Shown: positions 1-9,035, counted from the stretch's first letter. The stretch: DNA of 64,000 nt from Actinomadura luzonensis (GCF_022664455.2 NZ_JAKRKC020000001.1:5771001-5835000); one strand, 5' to 3'. Program-made: numbers and translations. Notes: a model not told the origin generated them from the letters alone.

Positions 1-1
1 C

Positions 2-139
2 GCGGCGCTCTGGGCGGGCGCGACCCTGGCGGTCGCCGCCCTGGTCGGAGCCCGTGCCCATCTCTGGGAGCCCGCGACGGGCTGGGTCTACGCGCTTCTC
101 ACCGCCGCCCTCGTCTGCGGAGTAGTTACTGACGAGTAG
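2..139 (+). CDS. C-terminal end of a membrane protein (5' truncated by window edge)
   Basis: The frame is open from the window edge to a TAG at 137-139 and gives 45 residues with two hydrophobic stretches, around AALWAGATLAVAALVGA and WVYALLTAALVCGVV, ending in TDE. This looks like the last two membrane segments of an integral membrane protein. The other frames in this stretch give Arg/Pro/Gly-rich translations typical of non-coding frames in GC-rich DNA. The stop lies 39 bases before fadA. The family cannot be recognised from this fragment. Confidence 0.5.
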   Translation, partial: AALWAGATLAVAALVGARAHLWEPATGWVYALLTAALVCGVVTDE

Positions 140-178
140 CATAGGCACGGAACCCCTTCCAGAACGAGGAGCGAATCC

Positions 179-1363
179 GTGCCTTCCTCTCGTGACGTCG
201 TGTTCGTCGACGGCGTTCGCACGCCTTTCGGCAGGTCAGGGCCAAAGGGACTGTACGCCGAGACCCGCGCCGACGACCTGGTCGTCCGGGTCGTCCGCGA
301 GCTCATGAGGCGCAACCCCGGCCTGCCGCCCGAGCGCGTGGACGAGGTCGCCATCGCCGCGACCACCCAGATCGGCGACCAGGGCCTGACCATCGGCCGC
401 TCGGCCGCGGTGCTGGCCGGGCTGCCCAAGACCGTGCCCGGCTACGCCGTCGACCGCATGTGCGCGGGCGCGATGACCGCGGTCACGACGGTCGCCGGCG
501 GCATCGCGTTCGGCGCCTACGACGTGGCCATCGCGGGCGGCGTCGAGCACATGGGCCGCCACCCGATGGGCGAGGGCGTCGACCCCAACCCGCGTTTCCT
601 GTCGGAGAAGCTGGTCGACCCGAGCGCCCTGGTCATGGGCATGACGGCGGAGAACCTGCACGACCGCTACCCCGGCATCAGCAAGGAGCGCGCGGACGCC
701 TACGCCGTCCTGTCGCAGGAGAAGGCGGCCAAGGCGTACGCCGACGGCAAGATCCAGCCCGACCTGGTCCCCACGGCCGTCAGGACCGCCGAGAAGGGCT
801 GGGGCCTCGCCGTCGAGGACGAGGCGCCCCGGCCGGGCACCACGATGGAGGCGCTGGCGGGGCTCAAGACGCCGTTCCGGCCGCACGGCCACGTCACGGC
901 GGGCAACTCCTCCGGCATCAACGACGGCGCCACCGGCTGCGTCGTGGCCGCCCGCGAGGTGGCCGGTGAGCTGGGCCTGACCCCGAAGATGCGGCTGGTG
1001 TCGTACGCGTTCGCGGGCGTGGACCCCGAGGTGATGGGCGTCGGCCCGATCCCGTCCACCGAGCGCGCGCTGCGCCTGGCCGGGCTCGACATCGCCGACA
1101 TCGGGCTGTTCGAGATCAACGAGGCGTTCGCCGTCCAGGTGCTGGCCTTCCTCGACCACTTCGGCATCGCCGACGACGACCCCCGCGTCAACGCCTACGG
1201 CGGCGCCATCGCCTACGGCCACCCGCTGGCCTCCTCGGGCGTGCGGCTGATGACGCAGCTCGCCCGGCAGTTCGGCGAGCGTCCCGAGGTGCGTTACGGC
1301 ATCACCACCATGTGCGTCGGCATGGGCATGGGCGGCACTGTGATCTGGGAGAACCTGGCGTGA
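179..1363 (+). CDS. fadA: Acetyl-CoA C-acyltransferase (3-ketoacyl-CoA thiolase, FadA)
   Basis: Catalyses the thiolytic cleavage that ends each beta-oxidation cycle. The 394 residues match the usual thiolase length. Visible motifs are DRMCAGAM with the acyl-accepting Cys95, NEAFAVQVL, GGAIAYGHPLASSG with the catalytic His, and the C-terminal CVGMGMGG with the second catalytic Cys. The GTG start at 179 is set by GAGGAG seven bases upstream. Its stop overlaps the GTG start of fadB (GTGA), so the two subunits are probably translationally coupled as a trifunctional-type complex. The pair resembles the known actinobacterial fadA/fadB arrangement. Confidence 0.95.
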   Translation: MPSSRDVVFVDGVRTPFGRSGPKGLYAETRADDLVVRVVRELMRRNPGLPPERVDEVAIAATTQIGDQGLTIGRSAAVLAGLPKTVPGYAVDRMCAGAMTAVTTVAGGIAFGAYDVAIAGGVEHMGRHPMGEGVDPNPRFLSEKLVDPSALVMGMTAENLHDRYPGISKERADAYAVLSQEKAAKAYADGKIQPDLVPTAVRTAEKGWGLAVEDEAPRPGTTMEALAGLKTPFRPHGHVTAGNSSGINDGATGCVVAAREVAGELGLTPKMRLVSYAFAGVDPEVMGVGPIPSTERALRLAGLDIADIGLFEINEAFAVQVLAFLDHFGIADDDPRVNAYGGAIAYGHPLASSGVRLMTQLARQFGERPEVRYGITTMCVGMGMGGTVIWENLA

Positions 1364-3447
1364 GCAACATCGACAACTGGCGTTCGCTGCTGAGCGAGCG
1401 CAACCCCGACGAGGTCGTGACCAAGGCGCTGGTGCGCGACGTGCAGCTCCCCGGCGGCGCGGGCACGATGGCGCTGATCACCCTCGACAACGGCTTCGAC
1501 CACACCAAGCCCAACACCTTCGGGCCGCACGGCCTGTTCGCGCTCGACGGCGCGCTGTCGGAGATCGCGCGGCGCACCGACCTCGCCGCCGTCGGCGTCA
1601 CCGGCAAGCCGTTCATCTTCGCCGTCGGCGCCGACCTCAAGGGCGCGGCGGCGCTCCGCACCCGCGAGGAGGCGCTGGCCATCGGCGCGCTCGGCCACCA
1701 CGTCTTCCGGCGGCTGGGCGAGCTGGGCGTGCCGTCGTTCGCGTTCGTCAACGGCGCGGCGATGGGCGGCGGCCTGGAGATCGCGCTGCACTGCACGTAC
1801 CGGACGATCTCCACCGGGGTGCCGGCGGTGGCGCTGCCCGAGTGCTCGCTCGGCCTGGTGCCGGGCTGGGGCGGCACGCAGCTCCTGCCGCGCCTGATCG
1901 GCCCGGCCGCCGCCGTCAGGCTCATCGTCGAGAACCCGCTCGCCCAGAACCGCATGATCAACGGCAGGGACGCGTTCGAGCTGGGCGTCGCCGACGCCGT
2001 GTTCGAGCCGGCCGACTTCCTCGAGGAGTCGCTGCGCTGGGCGTCCCGGGTGCTGAAGGGCGAGGTGACGGTCGAGCGCGCCGCCCACGACGGCTGGGAG
2101 AAGGCCGTGGCCGACGCCCGCTTCCTCGTGGACATGAAGCTGCGCGGCGCCTCCCCCGCCCCCTACCGGGCGCTCGACCTCATCGCCAAGGCCGGGACGG
2201 CCTCGCTCGACGAGGGCTTCGCCGCCGAGGACGAGGCCCTCGCCGACCTGCTCATGAGCGACGAGCTGCGCGCCGGGCTCTACTCCTTCGACCTGGTGCA
2301 GCGCCGCGCCAAGCGGCCCGCGGGCGCGCCCGACAAGGCCCTCGCCCGCAAGGTCACCAAGATCGGCGTGGTCGGGGCGGGGCTGATGGCCTCGCAGATG
2401 GCGCTGCTGTTCGCCCGCCGCCTGGAGGTGCCGGTCGTGCTGACCGACCTCGACCAGGCCCGGCTGGACAAGGGCGTCGGCTACGTGCACGCCGAGGTGG
2501 ACAAGCTCCTGGCCAAGGGCCGCGTCTCCGCCGACCAGGCCAACCGGCTGAAGTCGCTGGTCACCGGCTCGCTGACCAAGGACGCCTTCGCCGACGCCGA
2601 CTTCGTCATCGAGGCCGTCTTCGAGGACCTGGCGGTCAAGAAGCAGGTGTTCGCCGAGGTGGAGGCCGTGGTGCCGGCCGAGTGCGTGCTCGCCACCAAC
2701 ACCTCCTCGCTGTCGCTGACCGAGATGGGCGCCGGGCTGGCGCACCCGGAGCGGCTGGTCGGCTTCCACTTCTTCAACCCGGTCGCGGTCATGCCGCTGC
2801 TGGAGATCATCAGGGGCGCGGCCACCGACGACGCCACGCTGGCCACCGCCTTCGCCGTCGGCCGGTCGCTGAAGAAGTCGTCGGTGCTGGTCAAGGACGC
2901 CCCGGCGTTCGTGGTCAACCGGCTGCTGACCTGCTTCATGGGCGAGGTCGTCGCGGCCGTGGACGAGGGCACGCCGCTGGAGGTCGCCGAGCACGCGCTC
3001 GACGGGCTCGGGCTGCCGATGACGCCGTTCGCGCTGCTGCAGCTCGTCGGCCCGGCCGTCGGCCTGCACGTGGCCGAGACGCTGCACGAGGCGTTCCCCG
3101 GCCGCTTCGGCGTCTCGGCGAACATGGCCAAGCTGGTCGCGGCGGGCAAGCCCGGCGTGTACCGGCCGGACTTCTCGCTCGACCCGGAGGCGGTGGCCCT
3201 GTTCGCGGGCGGCGACCGGCCGTCCACGGCCGAGCAGGTCCGCGAGCGGGTGCTCGGCGCGCTCGCCAGGGAGATCCGGATCATGCTGGACGAGGGCGTG
3301 GTGGCCGCGCCCCAGGACATCGACCTGTGCATGATCCTCGGGGCCGGCTGGCCGTTCCATCTGGGTGGCATCACGCCTTATCTGGACAGGACGGGCATCG
3401 CCCAGCCGCGCTTCCTTCCTCCCGGTGTGGCTTCCCTGCCGGCCTGA
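1360..3447 (+). CDS. fadB: 3-hydroxyacyl-CoA dehydrogenase/enoyl-CoA hydratase fusion (FadB)
   Basis: This 695-residue fatty-acid oxidation alpha subunit performs hydration and NAD-dependent oxidation of enoyl-CoA. Residues ~1-280 are a crotonase fold with an oxyanion-hole segment GADLKG, NGAAMGGGLEIA and LPECSLGLVPGWGG, which carry the two catalytic Glu. From residue ~334 a Rossmann domain begins with GVVGAGLMAS. GFHFFNPVAVMPLLE near residue 469 carries the catalytic His of the dehydrogenase. C-terminal 3HCDH domains follow. The frame is open further upstream, but the GTG at 1360 overlapping the fadA stop is the natural start. A hairpin terminator follows at 3455. Confidence 0.94.
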   Translation: MSNIDNWRSLLSERNPDEVVTKALVRDVQLPGGAGTMALITLDNGFDHTKPNTFGPHGLFALDGALSEIARRTDLAAVGVTGKPFIFAVGADLKGAAALRTREEALAIGALGHHVFRRLGELGVPSFAFVNGAAMGGGLEIALHCTYRTISTGVPAVALPECSLGLVPGWGGTQLLPRLIGPAAAVRLIVENPLAQNRMINGRDAFELGVADAVFEPADFLEESLRWASRVLKGEVTVERAAHDGWEKAVADARFLVDMKLRGASPAPYRALDLIAKAGTASLDEGFAAEDEALADLLMSDELRAGLYSFDLVQRRAKRPAGAPDKALARKVTKIGVVGAGLMASQMALLFARRLEVPVVLTDLDQARLDKGVGYVHAEVDKLLAKGRVSADQANRLKSLVTGSLTKDAFADADFVIEAVFEDLAVKKQVFAEVEAVVPAECVLATNTSSLSLTEMGAGLAHPERLVGFHFFNPVAVMPLLEIIRGAATDDATLATAFAVGRSLKKSSVLVKDAPAFVVNRLLTCFMGEVVAAVDEGTPLEVAEHALDGLGLPMTPFALLQLVGPAVGLHVAETLHEAFPGRFGVSANMAKLVAAGKPGVYRPDFSLDPEAVALFAGGDRPSTAEQVRERVLGALAREIRIMLDEGVVAAPQDIDLCMILGAGWPFHLGGITPYLDRTGIAQPRFLPPGVASLPA

Positions 3448-3454
3448 CTCTTTA

Positions 3455-3477
3455 CGGAGGCCCGGTCCTGGCCTCCG
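3455..3477 (+). terminator. Terminator after fadAB
   Basis: A perfect 8-bp stem CGGAGGCC/GGCCTCCG with a 7-base loop lies 7 bases after the fadB stop. It is followed by CATTTC, a weak T-rich tail. It separates fadAB from the secreted inhibitor gene. Confidence 0.6.
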
Positions 3478-3535
3478 CATTTCATGACCTTCGTCGCCGT
3501 AGCGTTACGTCCCGCACGACGAACGGAGAGTAATC

Positions 3536-3919
3536 ATGAAGCGAGCAATCGGCACGATGGCCCTGTGCGCGGCGTTCCTGGCGTGCGCCTCCCCCGCCCC
3601 CGCACAGGCGGCGCGTCCTCCCAAGGGCAAGCTGAAGATCGTCGTCGCGGTGAAGGGCTCCCCCACCAAGGGGGTCACCCTTCGCTGCAGCCCCGACGGC
3701 GGCACCCACCCGCACCCGAAGGCGGCCTGCGACGTGCTGCGCACGTACAAGGGCGACCTCAACGGGATGCACGTCCCGAAGGCCAACTCCTGCGGCCCGG
3801 AGGTCCAGCCGTACGCGGTGGTCGTCAAGGGCACCTGGAACGGCAAGAAGGTGGAGTGGAGCAAGGGCTACCGCAACGCCTGCGTCATGAAGGCGGCGGG
3901 CGGGGCGCTGCTGTCCTGA
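3536..3919 (+). CDS. Secreted subtilisin inhibitor-like (SSI family) protein
   Basis: This is a 127-residue precursor with an N-terminal signal peptide (hydrophobic residues ~5-25, AQA cleavage site). The mature part has the SSI family pattern: CSPDGGTHPHPKAAC (first disulfide loop), GDLNGM, a second Cys at 86 before the inhibitory loop, VVVKGTWNGKKVEW, and NACVMKAAGGALLS at the end. SSI proteins bind extracellular serine proteases by a canonical loop. Aligned to SSI (CPMVYDP), the loop reads CGPEVQP, which places Pro88-Glu89 at P1-P1'. Pro at P1 is unusual, and the target is unknown. ATG start with GGAGAG five bases upstream. Confidence 0.88.
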   Translation: MKRAIGTMALCAAFLACASPAPAQAARPPKGKLKIVVAVKGSPTKGVTLRCSPDGGTHPHPKAACDVLRTYKGDLNGMHVPKANSCGPEVQPYAVVVKGTWNGKKVEWSKGYRNACVMKAAGGALLS

Positions 3920-3931
3920 CCTGCGGATGAC

Positions 3932-3963
3932 GAAGGGGCGGACCGGGCTCGGTCCGCCCCTTC
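3932..3963. terminator. Bidirectional terminator between the SSI gene and the permease
   Basis: A perfect 13-bp stem GAAGGGGCGGACC/GGTCCGCCCCTTC with a 6-base loop lies between two convergent genes, 12 bases after one stop and 8 bases before the other. Read in either direction it ends in CCCCTTC followed by a pyrimidine-rich stretch on the plus strand. Confidence 0.8.
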
Positions 3964-3971
3964 TCGCGCTC

Positions 3972-5438
3972 CTAGCGCAGGGTCTCGGCGGCGCCGGCCC
4001 GGCTGTGCCGGTAGCCGTAGGCGAAGTAGACGACGACGCCGATGACCATCCAGATCACGAACCGCAGCCAGGTCTCCACCGGCAGGTTGAGCATCAGGTA
4101 GAGGCAGGCCAGCACCGACACGACCGGCAGCACCGGCACGAACGGGGCGCGGAAGGCCCGCGGCAGGTCGGGACGGGTGCGCCGGAGCACCCACACGCCG
4201 ATCGAGACCACCACGAACGCGAACAGCGTGCCGATGTTCACCAGCTCGGCCAGCTCCCCGAACGAGACGAACCCGGCCAGCGCCATCGTCACCACGCCGA
4301 TGATGACGGTGAGCGTGGCGGGCGTGCCGAAGCGGGGGTGGACCCGGGACAGCGAGCGCGGCATCAGCCCGTCGCGGGACATCGCGAACAGCACCCGCGT
4401 CTGGCCCAGCAGCAGCACCAGGACCACGGTGGTGAGGCCGGCGAGCGCGCCCAGGCTGATGATGGTGGCCAGCCAGCGCTGCCCGACGGCGGTGAAGGCG
4501 TCCGAGAGCGGCGCGGAGGTGCTGAGCCGGCTGTAGCGCTGCATGCCGACCACGACGAGCGACACGGCGACGTACAGGACCGTGCAGATGGCCAGCGAGC
4601 CGAGGATGCCGCGGGGCACGTCCCGCTGCGGCCGGATGGTCTCCTCGGCGGCCGTGGCGACGATGTCGAAGCCGATGAAGGCGAAGAACACGATCGCCGC
4701 GGCGGAGAAGATGCCGATCACCCCGAACGCGACCGGCGTGATGCCGAACAACACCTGGATCAGCGGCGCGTTCAGCCCCTCGACCCGCGGCGTGGACACC
4801 GGGTCGGGGACGAACGGCGTGTAGTTGGCGGCCTTGACGAAGAACAGCCCCGCCACGATCACCAGCAGCACCACGGCGACTTTGGTGATCACCAGGATGA
4901 GGTTGACCCGCGACGACAGCTTGATGCCGGCCACCAGCACGGCCGTGAGGATCGCCACGACCACGACGGCCGGGACGTTGACCACCGGGTCGTCGCCGGC
5001 GATCGCGGCCGGCAGCGGCAGGCCGATGGACTCCAGCATGGACGTGAAGTAGCCCGACCAGCCGACCGCCACCACGGCCGCGGCGAGGGCCAGCTCCAGG
5101 ATGAGGTCCCAGCCGATCACCCAGGCGGGGAACTCGCCCAGGGTGGCGAAGGAGAAGGTGTACGCCGACCCGGCGACCGGGATGGTGGAGGCGAACTCGG
5201 CGTAGCACAGGGCCGCGAGACCGCACACCACGCCCGCCACGACGAACGAGATCGCCACCGCGGGGCCGGCCGTCTCCTTGGCGACCTGCCCGGTGAGCAC
5301 GAAGATCCCGGTCCCGATGATCACGCCGATGCCGAAGACCGTGAGGTCGAGGGCGGTCAGGCGTTTGCGGAGCTGGTGCTCCGGGTCTTCGGTGTCGCGG
5401 ATCGACTGCTCCACGCTCTTCGTGCGAAAGATGTCCAC
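3972..5438 (-). CDS. APC-family amino acid permease (cationic amino acid transporter type)
   Basis: A polytopic membrane protein of 488 residues with about 12 hydrophobic segments. It opens with VDIFRTKSVEQSI and RDTEDPEHQL, then GIGVIIGTGIFVLTG, the glycine-rich first transmembrane segment of the APC superfamily that contacts the substrate backbone. The N-terminus matches the eukaryotic-CAT-like amino-acid permeases common in actinobacteria. The frame extends to a GTG at 5459, but the GTG at 5438 has GGAAGGA upstream and matches the usual N-terminus, so it is preferred. Substrate is probably an amino acid; the exact one is unknown. Confidence 0.88.
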   Translation of the reverse strand: MDIFRTKSVEQSIRDTEDPEHQLRKRLTALDLTVFGIGVIIGTGIFVLTGQVAKETAGPAVAISFVVAGVVCGLAALCYAEFASTIPVAGSAYTFSFATLGEFPAWVIGWDLILELALAAAVVAVGWSGYFTSMLESIGLPLPAAIAGDDPVVNVPAVVVVAILTAVLVAGIKLSSRVNLILVITKVAVVLLVIVAGLFFVKAANYTPFVPDPVSTPRVEGLNAPLIQVLFGITPVAFGVIGIFSAAAIVFFAFIGFDIVATAAEETIRPQRDVPRGILGSLAICTVLYVAVSLVVVGMQRYSRLSTSAPLSDAFTAVGQRWLATIISLGALAGLTTVVLVLLLGQTRVLFAMSRDGLMPRSLSRVHPRFGTPATLTVIIGVVTMALAGFVSFGELAELVNIGTLFAFVVVSIGVWVLRRTRPDLPRAFRAPFVPVLPVVSVLACLYLMLNLPVETWLRFVIWMVIGVVVYFAYGYRHSRAGAAETLR

Positions 5439-5506
5439 GGCCCGTGATCCTTCCCACACCCTAGGTGATCATTCCTTTGGACAGGCTGGTGCAGCAGGCT
5501 GGAATC

Positions 5507-6145
5507 ATGCTCAATGGTGTGCTCGACGCCCTCGCCCGGCAAGACCTCGCTCTGGTGCTCGTGCTCCTGCTGGTCTTCCTCACCCTGGACGCCTCGGTCG
5601 GGGTGGGCCTGATCACGCCCGGCGACGGCCTGCTGCTGGTCGCAGGCGCCACCGCGGACGGCGTGGCCGAGACGCTGGCGCTGATCGGCACGGGCGTGCT
5701 CGCCTGCTTCGCGGGCGCCTCCGGCGGACACTTCCTGGGCCGCCGCTACGGGCCGCGGCTGCGCGGCGGGCGGCTCGGCCGGCGCATCGGCGAGGAGCGC
5801 TGGCGACGCGCCGAGCGGCTGTTCGAGCGCAGCGGGTGGACGCTGGCCCTCGCGTACTTCCTGCCGGTGCTGCACGCGCTGACGCCGGCCGTGGCCGGCG
5901 CGCTCGGCATGCCCTACCGCAGGTTCATGCCGTGGGCCATGGCGGGCAGCACGGCGTGGGTGAGCGTCTACGTCACGCTCGGCGCGGTCGCGGGCGGCGT
6001 GGCCCGGCGCGACGCGCAGTGGCTGCTGCCGGTGTCGGCCGCGGCGGTGCTGGCCGTGGTGGGGATCACCGCCGCGGTGCGCCGCATCGTCAGCGGCGGA
6101 CGGGCTCCGCGGCGGCGGAGGAGCGCTTGGCGACGGCCTCGGTGA
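5507..6145 (+). CDS. DedA/SNARE-associated family membrane protein
   Basis: A small integral membrane protein of about 212 residues. It shows the DedA pattern: hydrophobic N-terminus, DASVGVGLITPGDGLL (the reentrant region with a buried acidic residue and Pro-Gly-Asp), GASGGHFLGRRYGPRL, then FERSGWTLALAYFLPVLHALTPAVAGALGMPYRRFMPWAMAGS, split here by family-conserved Arg/Gly positions. DedA proteins are linked to membrane homeostasis and lipid flipping. An in-frame GTG at 5465 is an alternative start, but it would leave only 26 bases to the divergent permease. The 3' end overlaps the end of dxs by 56 bases on opposite strands. Confidence 0.83.
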   Translation: MLNGVLDALARQDLALVLVLLLVFLTLDASVGVGLITPGDGLLLVAGATADGVAETLALIGTGVLACFAGASGGHFLGRRYGPRLRGGRLGRRIGEERWRRAERLFERSGWTLALAYFLPVLHALTPAVAGALGMPYRRFMPWAMAGSTAWVSVYVTLGAVAGGVARRDAQWLLPVSAAAVLAVVGITAAVRRIVSGGRAPRRRRSAWRRPR

Positions 6146-7982
6146 TCTGGCGGGCGAGGTCCTGGCCGGTCAGGCCGATACGGCCGAGGATCGCCGCGCG
6201 CTTGGCGTGGTCGAGGAACTCCTGCGGGATGCCGAAGGTGCGCACCGGCACGTCCACGTCGGCGTCGCGGAGCAGCCGCGCCACGGCGTCGCCGACGCCG
6301 CCCACCCGGCCGTTGTCCTCCACCACGGCCACCAGCTTGTGCGCGCCGGCCGCCAGCACCAGCGCCTCGTCCAGCGGCTTGACCCAGCGCGGGTCGACGA
6401 CGGTGGCGGCGATGCCCTGCGCGTCGAGCAGCACGGCGGCGTCGAGGCAGGCCTGCGCCATCGGGCCCACGCCGACCAGCAGCACGTCGGGCTCGGCCGC
6501 GGGGGCGCGCAGGAGGTCCATCTCGCCCAGCTTGCCGACCGGCTCGACCGCCTCGGCCACCGGGCCCTTGGGGAAGCGCAGCACGGTGGGGCCGTCGGTG
6601 ACCTCGACGGCCTCGCGCAGCAGCTCGGCCAGGCGGTCGCCGTCGCGCGGCACCGCGATGCGCAGGCCCGGCACGACCTGGAGGATCGACAGGTCCCACA
6701 TGCCGTTGTGGCTGGCGCCGTCGTCGCCGGTGACGCCCGCGCGGTCGAGCACGACGGTGACCGGCAGGCGGTGCAGGGCGACGTCCATGAGGAGCTGGTC
6801 GAAGGCGCGGTTGAGGAAGGTGGCGTAGACGGCCACGACCGGGTGCAGGCCGCCGAGGGCGAGGCCGGCGGCGCTGGTCAGCGCGTGCTGCTCGGCGATG
6901 CCGACGTCGTAGATACGCTCGGGGAAGTGGTCGGCGAAGGCGTTGAGGCCGGTGGGGTGGAGCATGGCCGCGGTGATGGCGACCAGGTCTTCGCGCTCCT
7001 TGCCGAGCCGGACCAGCTCCTCGCTGAAGACGTTGGTCCAGATGCGGCCCTTGGGCTTCTCCGCGCCGGTGGCGCGGTCGAAGGCGCCCGGCGAGTGGAA
7101 CTGGTCCTCGTCGTGGTTCTCCGCCGGGGTGTAGCCGCGGCCCTTCTGGGTGAGGGCGTGCACGATGACGGGGCCGCGGAAGCCGCGCGCCTTGCGCAGC
7201 GCCGCCTCCATGGCCTGCTCGTCGTGGCCGTCGATGGGGCCGACGTACTTGAGGCCGAGGTCCTCGAACATGACCTGCGGGGACAGGACGTCCTTGACGC
7301 CCTTCTTGAAGCCGTGCAGGGCGTCGTAGACGACCGGAACGTTCCCGAGCTTGTCCTTGACGTAGTCGAGGAAGTCCTCGTAGCGGCGGTTGACCCGCAG
7401 CGAGGACAGGTGGGAGGCCAGGCCGCCGATGGTCGGCGAGTAGGAGCGGCCGTTGTCGTTGACCACGATGACGAGCGGGAGGTCCTTGGCGGCGGCGATG
7501 TTGTTGAGCGCCTCCCAGGCCATGCCGCCGGTCAGCGCGCCGTCGCCGATGACCGCGACCACCGTGCGGTCGCGCTCGCCGCGCAGCTTGAACGCCTTGG
7601 CCAGGCCGTCGGCGTAGGACAGGGCGGTGGAGGCGTGGCTGTTCTCGACGAGGTCGTGCTCGGACTCGGCCTGGCTCGGGTAGCCCGACAGGCCGCCCTC
7701 CTGCTTGAGCGCGGCGAAGCCGGCGGCCCGGCCGGTGAGGACCTTGTGCACGTAGGACTGGTGGCCGGTGTCCCAGACGATGGGGTCGCGCGGGGAGTCG
7801 AAGACGCGGTGCAGCGCGATCGTGAGCTCGACCACGCCCAGGTTGGGGCCCAGGTGGCCGCCGAACTTCGCGCACGAGTCGACGAGCAGGTCACGGATCT
7901 CCCCCGCGAGCCGCGGCAGCTCCTCCACAGCGAGCCGTTTGACGTCGTGCGGTCCTGCGATCGAGCCCAGCAACCCGCTCAC
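6090..7982 (-). CDS. dxs: 1-deoxy-D-xylulose-5-phosphate synthase
   Basis: First enzyme of the MEP isoprenoid pathway: it condenses pyruvate and glyceraldehyde 3-phosphate using thiamine diphosphate. The 630 residues match the family length. Motifs seen are GGHLGPNLGVVELT, DTGHQSYVHK with the catalytic His, the ThDP-binding VIGDGALTGGMAWEALNN, and the C-terminal transketolase-like parts DRAGVTGDDGASHNG and VVEDNGRVGGVG. The GTG start is preceded by AGAGGGGAG at a good distance. It is divergent from the first metallopeptidase gene. Confidence 0.96.
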   Translation of the reverse strand: MSGLLGSIAGPHDVKRLAVEELPRLAGEIRDLLVDSCAKFGGHLGPNLGVVELTIALHRVFDSPRDPIVWDTGHQSYVHKVLTGRAAGFAALKQEGGLSGYPSQAESEHDLVENSHASTALSYADGLAKAFKLRGERDRTVVAVIGDGALTGGMAWEALNNIAAAKDLPLVIVVNDNGRSYSPTIGGLASHLSSLRVNRRYEDFLDYVKDKLGNVPVVYDALHGFKKGVKDVLSPQVMFEDLGLKYVGPIDGHDEQAMEAALRKARGFRGPVIVHALTQKGRGYTPAENHDEDQFHSPGAFDRATGAEKPKGRIWTNVFSEELVRLGKEREDLVAITAAMLHPTGLNAFADHFPERIYDVGIAEQHALTSAAGLALGGLHPVVAVYATFLNRAFDQLLMDVALHRLPVTVVLDRAGVTGDDGASHNGMWDLSILQVVPGLRIAVPRDGDRLAELLREAVEVTDGPTVLRFPKGPVAEAVEPVGKLGEMDLLRAPAAEPDVLLVGVGPMAQACLDAAVLLDAQGIAATVVDPRWVKPLDEALVLAAGAHKLVAVVEDNGRVGGVGDAVARLLRDADVDVPVRTFGIPQEFLDHAKRAAILGRIGLTGQDLARQITEAVAKRSSAAAEPVRR

Positions 7983-8044
7983 GGATGCGACTCCCCTCTG
8001 CTTTTGTCAGCCGACCCCCCGAGTCTAGTTCGCCGACGCCTCAC

Positions 8045-8060
8045 TGACTCCATCGAGTCA
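8045..8060. promoter_or_regulatory. Inverted repeat in the dxs/metallopeptidase divergent region
   Basis: TGACTC-CATC-GAGTCA is a perfect 6-bp inverted repeat with a 4-base spacer. It sits in the 123-base region between the divergent starts of dxs and the first metallopeptidase gene. Its position and symmetry suggest a protein-binding operator. The regulator is unknown. Confidence 0.35.
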
Positions 8061-8105
8061 ATTCCACCCACATATGTCCGATCTTGACCTAGTCTTTCGG
8101 TACCT

Positions 8106-8990
8106 ATGAACTCCGTCTCCACCGGCAAGCTCGTGGCGCTCGCGGCTGCCCTGCTGGCGCTGGTCCTCGCCGCGGCGGGCCTGGTGCTCGTCCTCGCCGA
8201 CTCGGCCACGACCTCCGCGCGGCCCGTCAACGAGGCCCAGCAGATCGCCTCGGCCCCCGCCAACGGCGCCGAGACCAAGCGGGTCCCCCTGCCCGGCAGG
8301 CGCCTGGCGACGGCGAGCCCGCTCTACCGCACCGGCCGGCTGGCGGACGTGAACTGCTCGCCCGGCGAGCTGCCCCCGGGCAGCATGACGGCCTACCGGC
8401 GCTTCCTCATGCGCGTGACGGCCTGCCTGAACCGGGCGTGGGCCGCCCAGTTCCGCAAGGCGGGCATGACCTTCAGCAAGCCGCGGCTGCGCATCATCAG
8501 CGGCAAGGTGCGCACGCCCTGCGGCGCCTGGAACACCGGCGCGGACGGCGTCTACTGCTCCACCGACCGCACCATGTACCTGATGATCAGCCGCGACCAG
8601 CTCCGCAACCCGTTCCCGCTGGGCATCACCCGCCTGATCGCCCACGAGTACGGCCACCACGTCCAGCAGATCTCCGGCATCTGGAGCTACTACTGGACCG
8701 CCAGGTCGAACGCCGGCAAGGCCGGCCGGCTGCTGCTGTCGCGCAGGTCGGAGCTGCAGGCCGAGTGCTTCTCCTCGGTCTTCATGAGCACCATGCAGGG
8801 GACGTCGCTGGTGACGGACGCGGACTGGGCGTACACGGTGGACTGGTTCCGCAAGAACGGCGCCAAGGGCTGGCCGCAGAACGACCACGGCAAGGGGCCG
8901 ACGCAGGCCGCCTGGATGACCCGCGGCTTCAACCGCGGCGGGCCCGGCGCGTGCAACACCTGGGCCGCCGCCACCCGCAGCGTCACCTGA
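8106..8990 (+). CDS. Secreted/anchored neutral zinc metallopeptidase, copy 1
   Basis: A 294-residue putative neutral zinc metallopeptidase (YpfJ-like, Zn_peptidase family). An N-terminal hydrophobic segment (residues ~8-31) acts as signal or anchor. The catalytic motif AHEYGHHVQQ has His180, Glu181 and His184. The downstream ELQAEC at 216-221 matches the conserved ELQADC that supplies the third metal ligand. Several Cys residues suggest disulfides outside the cell. It is the first of three tandem paralogues. No clear Shine-Dalgarno site precedes the ATG, so translation may be leaderless. Physiological substrate is unknown. Confidence 0.85.
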   Translation: MNSVSTGKLVALAAALLALVLAAAGLVLVLADSATTSARPVNEAQQIASAPANGAETKRVPLPGRRLATASPLYRTGRLADVNCSPGELPPGSMTAYRRFLMRVTACLNRAWAAQFRKAGMTFSKPRLRIISGKVRTPCGAWNTGADGVYCSTDRTMYLMISRDQLRNPFPLGITRLIAHEYGHHVQQISGIWSYYWTARSNAGKAGRLLLSRRSELQAECFSSVFMSTMQGTSLVTDADWAYTVDWFRKNGAKGWPQNDHGKGPTQAAWMTRGFNRGGPGACNTWAAATRSVT

Positions 8991-9035
8991 TTCCGGCTTT
9001 ACCTGGAGTCCCTGCTCTCACTAGGGTGCCGTCCC

